Under the pieces are notes generated by a model that was given only the letters and a program-made list of their open reading frames with translations, had not been told where the DNA came from and made no database searches. Below are positions 46,867-59,059 of a stretch of 64,000 nucleotides of DNA, piece by piece. Made by a program: the position numbers and the translations under genes. Source of the stretch: Cryptomeria japonica (lineage: Eukaryota > Streptophyta > Pinopsida > Cupressales > Cupressaceae); NCBI RefSeq assembly GCF_030272615.1, contig NC_081406.1, forward strand, positions 171,266,361 through 171,330,360. Direction: 5' to 3'. The first letter of the stretch is position 1; each line of letters opens with the position of its first letter.

Positions 46867-48033
46867 TGTAATGGTGAAAAATTAGGGTTTCCACCATGAG
46901 GGATGAAAACCACTAATTTGCCATTACATTTAAAAGAGGGTGGAATCCAATAGACCCAATCCCAAATCAAGGATGATAGGGACTGAATATTGATTGTATT
47001 TAAGGGTGTTGTGAATGAATTGACCCTCTTCTGTGAATTGAAATGTTGAATTAAGGTAAAGTGCCAAAAAATAGAGGTAAATATGAGGAAACAGTGAGCT
47101 ACAGACATGGGATTTTCACATGCACCTGGATCTGAATAGTATATGTAGATTCGAATCTAATCCTTCAAAAAGCTCCAAAAATGTCGTGACCAATGCACCA
47201 ATCACCGTGGTCCTCCTACTTTTTTGCACGCCAAAGAGGGTCGATTCGTCTCTGCAAATAATGTTTATTCTAAGAAGCACAACTTTGTGCCTATTTCCTA
47301 CACATAGAAAGAAAGTTGAATGGTTGGGAATAGGAGTATGTCTAGCTCAAACCGCAGTTTGGAATCAACCTTGCATGAAATATTCCAAATACTTGAAATA
47401 AATAATGGAAAGATATACCTTAGATCTATAATGATTGATAATGATTCTTTGCTTCTTGAATGTAATCACATATGTTGTATGAAATGACATGAACATGATA
47501 AAACCCTAATCACACACACATGCTTGAAAATGAATGATGTAATGATCCTCCATAATTGATGACTAAAGAATGCAACCTTGAAGACCTCTAGAAATGCTTG
47601 AATACTTAAATTATTGTATTATGATCTCTTTGTATCTCTTGTATTCTTGTGATTGATGTATATCAAAATGAGAGGGGAAGACCTCCTTATATACTTTCTC
47701 ATCAAAGAATTCATTAATTTTATGACATAGGCTGACACGGGGAGAGATTTCCTGCTCAAATTTGAAGATGCAAGATTGGACCAAGATAGGGCCCAATTAA
47801 GGAGGACCAAGGTATTGTGCTCTTGTCCCAATAAGGACCAGAGTACCACACCCTGGTCCTACCCTATTTTAGGGATGTACTAAGGGGTTATGTGGTGGAT
47901 GAAGTGAAGACAAGGCCCAATTTGCATGATGAAGGCATAATCAGGACCTAATTAGGAATAGGGGGACATGCACTAAGGTGAGGGACCCAAATGTAGTCAA
48001 AATTATAAAGAGGTGCAGTTTTAGGATGCTACA
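46867..48033 (-). repeat. 3' LTR of the 46867-55667 Gypsy-like element
   Basis: A 1,167-bp direct repeat of 54488-55667. On the minus strand it starts TGTAGCATCCTAAAACTGCA. The plus-strand frames inside it are not genes. Confidence 0.9.
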
Positions 48034-48055
48034 TTTAGCCCCCACTTTAGTGGGA
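48034..48055 (-). promoter_or_regulatory. Polypurine tract and hairpin beside the 3' LTR
   Basis: The minus strand reads CCCACTAAAGTGGGGGCTAA up to the LTR start. The GTGGGGGCT tract is a typical plant Gypsy PPT. CCCAC and GTGGG (48041-48054) form a 5-bp stem with a four-base loop overlapping it. Confidence 0.75.
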
Positions 48056-48716
48056 TGATGAGCTTACACAAATACTAGTATGGTAAAGTATAAGAAACAG
48101 AGATGAAGAGGATGAGGAATGCGGAGCAAAATCACAAGGAGTGTAAGATGTCACTAATTTTGAGGAACCAAGCCCCCAATCTTAGGATCTTAGCTCACTC
48201 AAACATATGCAAGGGCACAAGAAATAAGACAAAAAAAGACAAAAAGGAAAACAAAATAAAAAGACACAAAAAGATACAACAAAAGAAAAGAACCCAAAAC
48301 AAGACCTCAAGTCAACTAGCCAAAGAGACCTCGATATCAAAATGTCTCAACAACTAATTTCATTCTTGAAAAATTCTATCTCGCGAAAATAAACGATCAC
48401 ATACAAGATCAAAGCAAGCGTCATCCATGAACTATCAATACCAAAGCTACGAGTTCATGAGAAGAAGAAGAGAGAGATCATGAATACACACTAGATGTAT
48501 TTTTCTAAGTGATCCATGAGAAGAATGATGAGAGAAGACATAGATACGTCGCCCCTAGATGTTTGCATCTAGGTGATCCATGTTGGGGAATAGAGTAAAA
48601 ATAGTCTAGCCCTATTCCACTAGTTCCACTCATCCTCATGCATGTATGCAAGTGATGTTTGGTTTCAAGTTTGAAGAACCTCATTTTTGAGTGTGCGTCA
48701 ACTAGTTTAAGACATG

Positions 48717-48890
48717 TAATGTAAATGCAAATTCCAAGAGTCGACTATGTGTGCAAATGCTAAGAGGCTAATGTGTAAATTCCAAGAGGTGAATATGTGC
48801 AGATGCCAAGGGGAGAATGTGTAAATGCCAAGAGGTTAATGTGTGTGCAAATGCTAAGGGACGAATGTGTAAATTCTAAGAGGTGAATGA
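48717..48890. repeat. Short minisatellite, ~25-31-bp units
   Basis: Variants of AATGTGTAAATGCCAAGAGG recur about six times with imperfect spacing. It is internal to the Gypsy-like element. Confidence 0.7.
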
Positions 48891-49104
48891 CAAATACATG
48901 TCTGGTTTTGAGGACATCCCATGTAAGAGTTTTTCTCTAGTTTTGGTGATGTGCAACCCTTTCTAAGACATTTTTCAAATGTTTTATCTGGTTTTGGGCA
49001 TGAAGCATCTCGTGTAAGAGTTTGTTTCCTCTGGTTTCAAGAATTAACACCCCATTTAAGACATGCAAAATATAGTACAAATGGAGTGATATGGGTGTCC
49101 CCCC

Positions 49105-49140
49105 TTAAGATGTCAACATAGTTTTATGTTGATATCTTAA
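49105..49140. repeat. Near-perfect 16-bp inverted repeat (hairpin)
   Basis: Arms TTAAGATGTCAACATA (49105-49120) and TATGTTGATATCTTAA (49125-49140) are separated by GTTT, with one mismatch that would be a G-U pair in minus-strand RNA. Confidence 0.85.
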
Positions 49141-51539
49141 GTAAGCTAGATACAAGGATACCAACCTTCAACACCAAGGAGATATCCTTTATGCAACAAT
49201 GTCATAAATCCAAGCTAGAGAGAGAATACTCTTCAAGAAAGGATAAGATAGTTGAAAAAGAGATATCTTGCAACAAGTGTAGAGGATATCCTTGGAGGAG
49301 AAGAGATATTTTCTCAAAATACATCTACCTCCAAAAGGAGTTTCTTGAACAAATATAACATCTTCTACCAAAAGAAAGAAAGGGGAATAATAATTCATAC
49401 CTTCCCCCTATTTCTAGGTGAAAGAGATTCTTGATGAAGGATGACACACTTTTGAACCAATGTGAGGGGGTAAGTTAATGATAGGTGTACATTACCAAGT
49501 GAAAAAGAGATTGTAGCCAAGGAAATACACCTCTTGCATAAGAGATAATCCTTGAGTAAACAACAACTTACCACAAGGAAATGACACCAAATCATGAAAC
49601 ACACACCCATGGGGGCTTCACTTAGTGAACCTAGGTTGTATCACATGCATTCATGGCATACGAAATAATGCTCATATTTTCAAAAAATATTTCCCAAAAC
49701 TCCTTTTTTGTCACTCCCTCCCAATACACAAACCAAATTCAAACCCCCCCTATTTTCATCAGATATTGTACTTTTTCATATCCTGAATAAAAAAACCTCT
49801 TATTTTCACCAAATAGGCAATATATTGAGCTATTTTTTGGGATATTAAACTCCCCAAAATGAATACACATGACATAATATTTGGTGCAGGACCACCTTGC
49901 AGACTATGAAGACCATTTGAGCAATGAAGGCTCTTAGAGGTGTTTATAGGTTCTTTGAATGTTTTGATTTGTAATAAGGTCTTTCAAGACCATTCATTTT
50001 GTTTTGATTAGCCATATAAGGCCTTGATGCCATTCTATAGTTGTGATCTTCTTCAGACCTATTTGGTCAACCATAATCAAATGACATGATCTAAAATGCC
50101 TAAATGAGGAAAAATTTGTATTTTGGCTCCTATGTGACCTATTCTTAAGGTTTATGATGTTTTTTAATAGGTTACATAGGCAAATGTCATAGGTTGTCAA
50201 GTTTGGATGACAACTTTTGTTGTCAATTTGTAACTAATCTCCCTCCAATGGCTACCTAATTCAAATTTTAGTTGGAGTCAGTTGAGGAGGTTAGAGAGAC
50301 ATTTCTTAAGCCCTTGGAGGTTGATAAGGAAGGATTCTTGAAGTTTTGATGAAGCTTTGGATGTAAGACAGTGATCAAATTTAATAAACACTCAGAAATT
50401 TATACAAATTTTCTATAATAGTGCCTTGTACGGTCATTGTACAGACTCCATGTATAGGCTAAGTCATTGATTTGAATAGTTCTCTATGTTTATATTCATT
50501 TGGATTTAATTTGATAGGAAAATACTGAGAAACAAGCGAAATATCTGCATTTTTGTGAAAGTTGGTCTGAAAACCCTCCAAACCCAAGGTTTCTGAGAAA
50601 ATGCTTTCTTAACCCCACATTCTTCTAGCCAAAATTTATCAAAATATAGGGAATGGTAGGGGAGACAATTTATTTTCATATTTTTAAAATTTCTAAGTGG
50701 GTCGTTGAATGGGTGAATTTCGGTACCAAGCCCTAAGCTAGGCATCCTCATGTGACTAGTCAGTTTTGACTATTTAAAATTGTGTAGAAGCACAAAAAAG
50801 AGTGGTGGAACCTATATAATGATGGATTTTGTTTTTTGTGATATGTAAGGACCTTTCCCATTTATTAGTGTCATTGGATCAAGTCTTTGGTGTGTGGTTT
50901 CTTTGTAAAAGTGGCCTAAAAGCCCTATTAGGCCTCCTATAGCAGTAGCGTTTGACCCAGTCAATGCAAGAGTTGGGGTCTGAGTTTTTCAAGTGTTTTG
51001 TATCACCAAAAGGAGAATATAAATGTTTCAATATTCTAGGGTATCATTAGGATTATTTCAGTTTTTTTTCCTTAAAGGCTCAAACCAGGGCTACTAGGAA
51101 TAAGTGTCTTGTAGTGGGAAAGTCGCCTTGATTGAACTTGTACAATAAAAGGGTGTTGTCTTGGTTATAATAAATGTCTCTAGGGTTGGACAAGAGGTTA
51201 TATAGGGTCTATACCTACTCTGCAATGGTGGATGTTTTATAATCCAAGTTGGTCATAAGTGGCTACAAGAGAGTTAGTGTCAAGAAGAGACTTGATGTGA
51301 GAAGTTGTATCTCCATGAGTAGTTATGGATTCAATAGGGCCTCATTGAGAAAAGGGGAGCGTAGAGGTGTCCTTTCATATTTTTGATAGGATTTTCCAAT
51401 AATGTATGAATGTTGAGACCTTAATTGAGGTTCTTGTAGATTGAGTTTGTGAGAGAAGCCTTTGTTCCTTGGGGCTCTGCATCAATATTGCCTAGATAGT
51501 GAAGCCCCCATGTGCACACCACTCAACAAAGGAAAATTA

Positions 51540-52020
51540 GATCCTTAAAAGGAGAGAGAGAGGAAAATAATTTTCCCCCAAGTGTAAGGACAATGAGAAC
51601 AATTACACGACTTCCAAAGAGAAATTGTTCATAAGAGATGCATGATTCAAACAAAAAATAGGTCCTAACAAGGGACACATGTGTACTCGCATGAAGGATA
51701 ATTCTATGCAAGAAGGGACATCAAGTTATGAAAAATGCAATTCAAAAGAAGAGACAATCTTGAAATAGAAAGAGAGAGAGAGAGAGAATAAGGGTCATAA
51801 ACTCTTCTCAGGAAATATTATTCACAAGAGACGTACCATTTCAAATAATGAATAGGTCCTAACCAAGGAACAAACATTGGCTCGCATAAAGGATAATTTC
51901 ATGCAAGAAAGGACATCAAATTATGAAGAATGGTATCCATAAAGGAAATAGTGGAACATTGGAAAGAGGAAAGATAATATTCTTTCCCCCAGGCATGGAG
52001 ACAAGAATAAATACACTATT
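51540..52020. repeat. Diverged ~200-bp tandem repeat, two copies plus a partial
   Basis: The sequence AGGTCCTAAC at 51660 recurs at 51854, and the TTTCCCCCA blocks at ~51573 and ~51984 bracket two units. An (AG)n microsatellite, GAAAGAGAGAGAGAGAG, lies at the junction (~51769). Confidence 0.7.
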
Positions 52021-52229
52021 ATGTTTCTCACTAAGTATGATTGCACCTAAAATTATATGAGCATAAATGGTAATGAGCCCCCAATAGGTAGGCTAACAAT
52101 GTCACATAGTGAGGAGAAACATAATAGGAACTTGAATGTTATTTCAAATGATTATAAGAAATATGTCATTCATTGCTAGATGTTACTTTAATGACACCTA
52201 TATTAATATAATATTTTTATTTTGTTTTC

Positions 52230-53390
52230 AAAGATTGACACTCATTAGTAGAATGGCCATGGATTTGATGATACTTGCAAAAAGAAGAATTTTCAAGATG
52301 TCGTCTACATTTCCTCTTCTTTTAGGCAAAAGAAGAGAGATTAAATTGGTTTGAAGAAGATTAGACAAAACATTATCTTGTTGAAATACTATATTTAAAT
52401 GAGAAGATGAGGATTCACTAGAAAATGGAGATAGTGTTGACAAAGGAAGAGGTTCGAAACCTATATTTTCATTAAAAGAGTGTGTTTTCTCATGACTTTC
52501 AAGACTTTGTTGCACACATCCTAAAATCTTGTCTATTGAATCCATGAGTATGATCAAGAGAAGGTTTACTCTTAGGTGGAATTGGATTGAAATTTCAAGA
52601 GCCCAATTAATTTCTATAGATGTGTTAGGATAAAAAAAATTGAGCATCAAATTCAAACATCTTAGATTTTCTACATAATAAAGGTGTGAAATCTAAGGAT
52701 CCCCAATCATCCTCCAAGAGTTATTCTTTAGGAGCTTCTTGAGTAGGAGATGGTGTACTTGTTTGAATTGAAGAGAGGATTGTAGGAACTAAGAAATCAT
52801 ATTGTGCTTCAATTCGTATGTTCTCATCATTCTCTAAAGAAAACACTTCATTATTATATGTGTGAGGCACTGCATGATAATTAGGAACAAGTTTTTGTTT
52901 CTCAGCAATATGAATGGCATTAATTTGATCTTTGTTAGGTTCTTCATTTTTGGGAGAGAGAGAATTTGAAACATTATAATGATGGGAAATAGTATCATCC
53001 TCTTTCTCTAAGGTATTTTTGTGATTAAGACAAACATTAGAAAAGGGACTATCATATGTAATTAATGCTTCATCTCTAAGGAGAGATCATGAAAAGAAGG
53101 TATGACATTTCTAGGAAAAATAGCTGCAATATCATCCTCTTGAACCAAATAATCCTTATGAGGGAAGTAATTTTTAGGAGAAGAAGGAACACAATTCTCC
53201 AAAGATTCATCTTTAGGAGGGAGATCTTTGAAAGAAGAGTCCATATTCCCTTTTTTCACTAATGCACCCTCATTGATGAGATAAATTTTGGGAGAGCATA
53301 AATCATAGCTATGAATGAAAGGGATAACTAAATTATCATCATATGCATGGAAGGGAACATCATGAACATGTCTTTAATCTAACTTGAAAT
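52230..53390 (-). pseudogene. Gypsy-like gag remnant with C-H-H-C motif
   Basis: Reading the minus strand from about 53390, frames rich in Pro, Ser, Glu and Asp (DESLENCVPSSPKNYF; HHYNVSNSLSPKNEEPNK) lead to LPKRRGNVDDI and then, after a frame change, CKYHQIHGHSTNEC (complement of 52238-52279) followed by QSLK. The C-x2-H-x4-H-x4-C pattern with GH and EC matches the zinc-binding motif at the end of many plant Gypsy gag proteins. Several stops and shifts mean it is not functional. Nothing like protease or RT follows it. Confidence 0.7.
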
Positions 53391-53499
53391 TGAACTAGTA
53401 AAATAAGATAAGAACTCCATATGCACTTATGATCAATAAGGTATTCATATGTTCACGTAACCAAATTAATGTTCACTCAATACATGCATGGAAAAAAAA

Positions 53500-54480
53500 G
53501 GAGGGAAATTAGAATTTTGAAACTTAAAATTTGAATTTTGAATTTTTAAATTTGAATCTAATTTTGAAACTTGCAAAATAATTGAATAATGCAAAATTTT
53601 AGAAAAATGATTATTCAATCAAATAAGAAAATTAATTGAAAAGATAAAGAACAACTGTGAAAAATCATCCAACCCACTAATAAATTTAAATTTAAAAATT
53701 AGGGCCTTGTGAAAATAACCTCTTAATTTTAAAACTTAAATTTAAATTAAATTCAAAGAAATTTCAATTTGAAAAATTAGGGCCTTGTGAAAAGAGATCC
53801 TCTTAATTTTAAAATTAGATCTAAGGTTGAAATTTATAAATTGAAATAATTAATCCAAAATTCAGCAACCCATAAGGTTAATTTAAATTTAAAAATTAGG
53901 GTTCTTTTAATTGGCCACTTAACTTTAAAATTTAAATTTGAAACTTGATCCAAGATTGCAATTTTTAATTTGAGTCAACTTAAAAATGGTAAACTCAAAA
54001 TCTAAACAACCCACAAGCTCAATTTTTAAAGTTTTAAAAATTAGGTTCTTTAAAATTAACCACTTAATTTAAAAAATTGAATTTGAAAAATTGACTCGTA
54101 GGTAAAAATTTGAATTCTAAAATTGAAAAACATTCAAATCTAAAACATTTAAATTAAGCAATCACAACCTCAATTTTAAATTTAAAAATTAGGGTTTTTG
54201 AAATTAACCACACAATTTTTTAAATTTGATTGGAAATTAAACTTGCAAATGAAAATTAGAATTTTAAGATTGAAAAACACTTATATCCAAAATCATTAAT
54301 CCAAATTAATTATCACAAGCTCAATTTTAAATTTAAAAATTAGGGTTTTTGAAATTAACCTGTAATTTCTTTAAACTTGTAAGAAAATCAAACTTGTAAA
54401 TGAAAATTTGAATTTTAAATTGCATAAACACTCAGATATGAGAACATAAATCATAATTTAAGTTGTAAGGAGTCAGGTTC
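53500..54480 (-). repeat. Degenerate tandem repeats in the Gypsy-like leader
   Basis: The core AAATTAGGG recurs at about 53695, 53776, 53893, 54038 (as TTAGGTT), 54186 and 54338, spaced 80-150 bp, usually followed by a T/G-rich stretch and AACC. The minus strand, the element's sense, repeatedly reads AACCCTAATTTTT, which contains a telo-box-like AACCCTAA. Composition is extremely AT-rich. Confidence 0.75.
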
Positions 54481-54487
54481 ACCAAAA
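54469..54487 (-). promoter_or_regulatory. Primer-binding-site candidate
   Basis: On the minus strand, directly after the 5' LTR, the sequence is TTTTGGTGAACCTGACTCC. The TGG start and position fit a PBS. I could not assign the tRNA. Confidence 0.6.
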
Positions 54488-55667
54488 TGTAATGGTGAAA
54501 AATTATGGTTTCCACTATGAGAGGGATGCAAACCACTAATTTGCCATTACATTCAAAAGAGGGTGGAATCCAATAGATCCAATCCCAAATCAAGGATGAT
54601 AGGGATTGAATACTGATTCTATTTAAGGGTGTTTTGAATGAAATGACCCTCTTTTGTGAGTTGTAATATTGAATTAAGTTCAAGTGTTGAAAAATAGAGG
54701 TAAGTATGAGGAAACAGTGAGCTATAGAAGTGGGATTTTTGCATGCACCTGGATCTGAGTAGTATATGCATATTCAAATTTGATCCCTAAAAAAGATCCA
54801 AAAATGTTAGGACCGGTGTTCCCATCACCCTGGTCCTCCTACTTTTTCGCACACCGAAGAGGGTTGATTCATCTCTGGAAATAATGTTTATTCTAAGAAT
54901 CATAGCTTCGTACATGTTTCCTGCACACATAAAGAAAGGGGATTGGTTGGGAATAGGGATTTTCCTAAGTTAAACCCTAATTTGGAATCAACCTTGAATT
55001 AAATATTGCAAATACTTGAAATAAATATTGGAATGATATACCTCAGATTTGCAATGACTGATAATGACGCTTTGATTCTTGAATGTAATCATATATGTTG
55101 TATAAAATGGCACGAACATGACAAAACCCCAATCACACACACATGCTTGCAAATGAATGATGTAATAATTCTCCACAATTCATGAATGAAGAATGTAGCC
55201 TTGAATACTTCTAAAAATGCTTGATGATGAATGCTTTAATTCTTGAATTCTTGTATCATGATCTCCTTGTATCTCGTGTATGCTTGTGATTGATATATAT
55301 GTAAATGAGAAGGGAAGACCTCATATACTTGTCCTTTGAAGAATGCATTAATTTTCTAACATAGGCTAACACGGGGAGAGATTTCCCTCTCAAATTTGAA
55401 GATGCAAGAGGGGACCAAGGTAGGGTCCAATTAAGGAGGACCAGGACATGGTGCTCAGGTTCCAATGAGGACTAGAGCACCACATCCTAGTCCTACCCTA
55501 TTTTAGCTCTGAACTAAGTGGTTATGGGGTGGATGAAGTGAAGACAAGGTCAAATTTGCATGGTGAAGGTATAATCGAGACCTAATTAGGCATAGGGGGA
55601 CATGCACTAAAGTGAGGGCCCCAAATGTGGTCAAAATTGTAAAGGGGTGCAATTTTAGGACACTACA
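54488..55667 (-). repeat. 5' LTR of the 46867-55667 Gypsy-like element
   Basis: 1,180 bp. On the minus strand it starts TGTAGTGTCCTAAAATTGCA (55667) and ends CCATTACA (54488). It is followed on the right by TSD TCTAT. Confidence 0.9.
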
Positions 55668-55672
55668 TCTAT

Positions 55673-56289
55673 CAATCACGACTACTTCATGAGGATGTAT
55701 TTTTTAACAAGCTACTAATGTCTCAAGTGACATTGTTGTTGAAGCTATTGATGAAAAACTTCTTCTAAAGACCTTTTAGATTTCCTTTTCCATATCTATG
55801 AAATAAACCTTGGTTGTACTAGTTTATTGATTTTTTTAAAAGCATTTCACCTTATGGTATCTGATTTCACCTCAATTCCATGTCTAAAGCCTCTTTTTCT
55901 CATAGATACCTTGTGAGAAATTAATATCCTACTTGGCTTTCATATATTTTTATATTATTAATTTATAAAAACATCCATCAAACAATCTTAAGAGTATTCT
56001 ATTTATGTTATGTCTATTAATTATTATATTCATGTACCTCCTCAATATTTTAAAGTTACCCAATAATTATCATATATAAAATTTATACATAATATAATAG
56101 ACACATGTAAGAAGAGATTAAATATAAGGTTGTTAGATATATCTATTATTATATCTAACATTCATAAATTTACTTTTCAAATCATAACCTATATAAAATT
56201 GTACAATATAAATTTTTAATCAATGGATCAATGTAGCTATATTAATTTATTTAAATTAGATTTGTGCTTTTTAGAATCAAAAGATATGC
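55673..56289. other. Sequence flanking the Gypsy-like insertion, no gene
   Basis: AT-rich; probably internal DNA of the older related element whose LTR is at about 56937-58266. Confidence 0.4.
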
Positions 56290-56936
56290 AAGTATAAGAT
56301 GCACTAGGTTCACCAAAGTGATCAATTTGGTTAACCATCTCTCTATATGCATGTAACATAAGCAATATGTTTTATTAATAATTGAAAGCATGAATTAAAT
56401 AAATGCATATAAATTAGACATGTATATCTATATCAAAAGTTATGAAGCACAATAGGTTCACCAAAATTATAGGTTTGGTGAAATAGCTCTCTACATGCAT
56501 GTAATGTAAGTATATAACTGATAGATTTCAAACATAATTGAAATCTTGAATAGATAAAATGTATATAAATTAGATAAGTAAATCTAATTCAAAAGTTATG
56601 AAGAACATTGGGTTCACCAAAATGGTAGGTTTGTTGAACTATCTCTCTATATACATGTAATGTAAGTACATAAGAAATAGATTTTATAAATAATTACAAT
56701 CATGAACTAATTAAATGCATATAAATCAGATATATAAAACCACATCAAAAGTTATGAAGCGATTCGGCAACACCAAAATGATATGTTTGGTGAACTAGCT
56801 CTCTATATGCATGCAATATGAGTACATAAGCAATAAATTTTACAAACAATTGCAAACATGAACCAATTAAATTCACATAACTCAATATATATAAATCCAC
56901 ATATGAATTTGTGAAGCATGTTAGGTTCACTAGAAT
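56290..56936 (-). repeat. ~156-bp tandem array carrying a PBS-like box
   Basis: AGGTTCACCAAA-type boxes recur at 56306, 56454, 56610, ~56766 and 56923 (periods 148, 156, 156, 157). Each full unit also has CTCTCTATATGCATGTAA and AAGTTATGAAG-like segments. The last box directly abuts the LTR at about 56937, in the same position as the PBS of the neighbouring element. About four diverged copies. Confidence 0.85.
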
Positions 56937-58266
56937 GATATGTATGGAAATGAGATCCTATGCCTATGGATGCAAACTAATATCTCAAATCTCCATTGCA
57001 TATTATTGATAACATAAATAGTTTTAGCTATAGTCCTAATAGGAAAGTTGAACATTAGGGTTTATGTTCCTTTGTAGGAATGGATTTAATATTTTTAAGT
57101 GTGTGTGAATGGATTAGGTTAAACGATAGAAAAATAATGACTTTCAATAATAATGATAACTTAAAATACAAAAACCTACACAATATCTTAGATCTAGAAG
57201 GAAGACATAGAAAGGAACCTAGATCTACAATCTAGAGCTAAGAATGTTGGATTGGTGTGTTGGATTTCATAGTCTTGAGGGTGTCCAAACTAATTTTAAG
57301 GAGTAGAAATGTAATTAGGAGGTCCCATAACTTTGTCTCCCAAAAATCTAGCTGAAAAGTGTTAGACATGTGTGTTGAGGGCTCTAGTCTTGGTGTTTTT
57401 ACTTTTTTGAAATCTGGGAAGGTCTATCATGGTGTTCTTTGCACTCCTATACTCTCTACTATTATATCTAAACTTGCACATATAAAAATGGGGATGAATG
57501 GTTGTGTTTCATAGGGTCTTACACAACCCAGACCTTGTTTTGTTGTTCCCACCTCCACAATAGTTATGATTGATGTAAAGAGAGTTTATCTTTAGAAGAA
57601 CAAAGGCTAAACAATAATGCAAATATTAAAATGAAATGATTATACCTTAGTTAGGAAACCCTCTCATCAAGTTTCATATAAAGTCGGTGATGTAATTCTC
57701 TTTAAATAAGTCATATAATTGTTAATGAAATAACATGATAACATAAATCACCAACATGAAATCATACTCATATGTTGAATGTTGTAGTCTTCTACTCAAT
57801 ATGTTTATAACTCATATATGTAGTGCTTTCTCAATTGAATCATAACCTTGAACCCTTTATAATTTGTGAATAATAGAAGATGTGCTTTATGTAGGGTTCA
57901 CGAGGTATTTTTTTATAAAAAGATGACATAAAATAATCAAGCAGCAAATTTGAGAACAAATTTTAAATTGTGAAGGATGACACTAGCAATGACAATATTT
58001 TGAGGAATTTTGGTGGGATTCTAGAGATGGTCACCTTGGTCACACCAAATAGGGCCTCCAAAATGAAAATACGAGTGTCCAAATGTGTGATGTTATATCT
58101 AGTCATAATTTAAGCATTTGATGATAGATAAATTGTAAGATTAACAATGAAATTTTAAAGTATAATAGGGTGCAAATAGGCTTAAAATGATCTACAAGAA
58201 AGAACACTAAAGTAGGGGCCATAATAGACTATGAAGTTTTAAAGGGATGCAATTTTTGACATTATA
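56937..58266 (-). repeat. Older LTR related to the 46867-55667 family
   Basis: On the minus strand the first ~80 bases (TAATGTCAAAAATTGCATCC, then GGCCCCTACTTTAGTG) match the LTR starts at 55667 and 48033. At the other end GGATGCAAACTAATAT matches GGATGCAAACCACTAAT in those LTRs. The ends are mutated and approximate. It is the likely 5' LTR of the element that received the 46867-55667 insertion. Confidence 0.65.
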
Positions 58267-59059
58267 GATGTATTCTAAACCTATCTGACATAGTAAAATA
58301 TGATAACTATATTAGAGCACCCATTTCTTACAATTTAAACTTTAATTTTATTTGCATAATTAAAATATTTACCTTAAATAAACTATGTCTGGATGGAATT
58401 TCATAAAATCCATAAACAATACCTTATAAAAGTGAGGAAAACTACTTGTTAGCTAATTTCTCATGACATCAATCTCAGAACAACATAGTAGATGCTTCAT
58501 TTTCTTTGATTTGAATGAGTAAATATTTCTCTCATGTTTCATAACCACTTTCTATGGCTAAATGACATGGAAAATCTATTTCTTCATCATGATTAGGCTC
58601 TAAGTCCATTTCATCTTCATTTTCAAAGAATTTGGATAAAATGACATACTAGCTCCATCAAACTTTCAACTAGAAATTTTATTATAGTATGATGCATTAA
58701 GTGCTAGAGTATGACTAAAAGTGATGATATCACTACAAAAGCATGATCCCAACCATATTTTGATGGTGTAGTTATAAATGAACTTGTATGAGATAGTAAA
58801 TTCCCGTATGTGGTTGAATTTGAGTCCAATCAACTAAAATCTTGTTTAGAGTGGCTAATATAACTTATGATGTTAGCTATCTATAAGGTTTAAAATTTGG
58901 TTATGTTGTAATGGACTAATGGGGAAAAAATGCAGTTGAGTAAGTATAGTGGATGATCTTGTTTACTATTGTAATTTCTCACAACTTGCAAGTGTATTTA
59001 TATTATAACCCTCACTTTGATTCTATGTACTATTTGCAATGTCATGTCAAGATTACGCC
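58267..59059. other. No gene identified
   Basis: AT-rich sequence without open frames of note. Confidence 0.4.

Larger units (their letters stand above)
46867..55667 (-). mobile_element. Gypsy-like element on the minus strand, complete ends, no recognisable pol
   Basis: LTRs at 46867-48033 and 54488-55667 (plus-strand ends TGTAATGG and CTACA) are flanked by a perfect 5-bp TSD, TCTAT, at 46862-46866 and 55668-55672. Orientation is set by a purine tract reading GTGGGGGCT next to the left LTR and a TTGGTGAACC PBS-like sequence next to the right LTR, both on the minus strand. In element order: 5' LTR, PBS, a leader with tandem repeats (53500-54480), gag remnants (~53390-52230), then ~4.2 kb with no recognisable protease, RT or integrase. 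It is either a non-autonomous derivative or very decayed. Total length is 8.8 kb. Confidence 0.88.

Noticed and set aside
47120-47401. 93-codon plus-strand ORF
   Set aside because: It lies wholly inside an LTR that is repeated at 54488-55667, where the frame is not kept.
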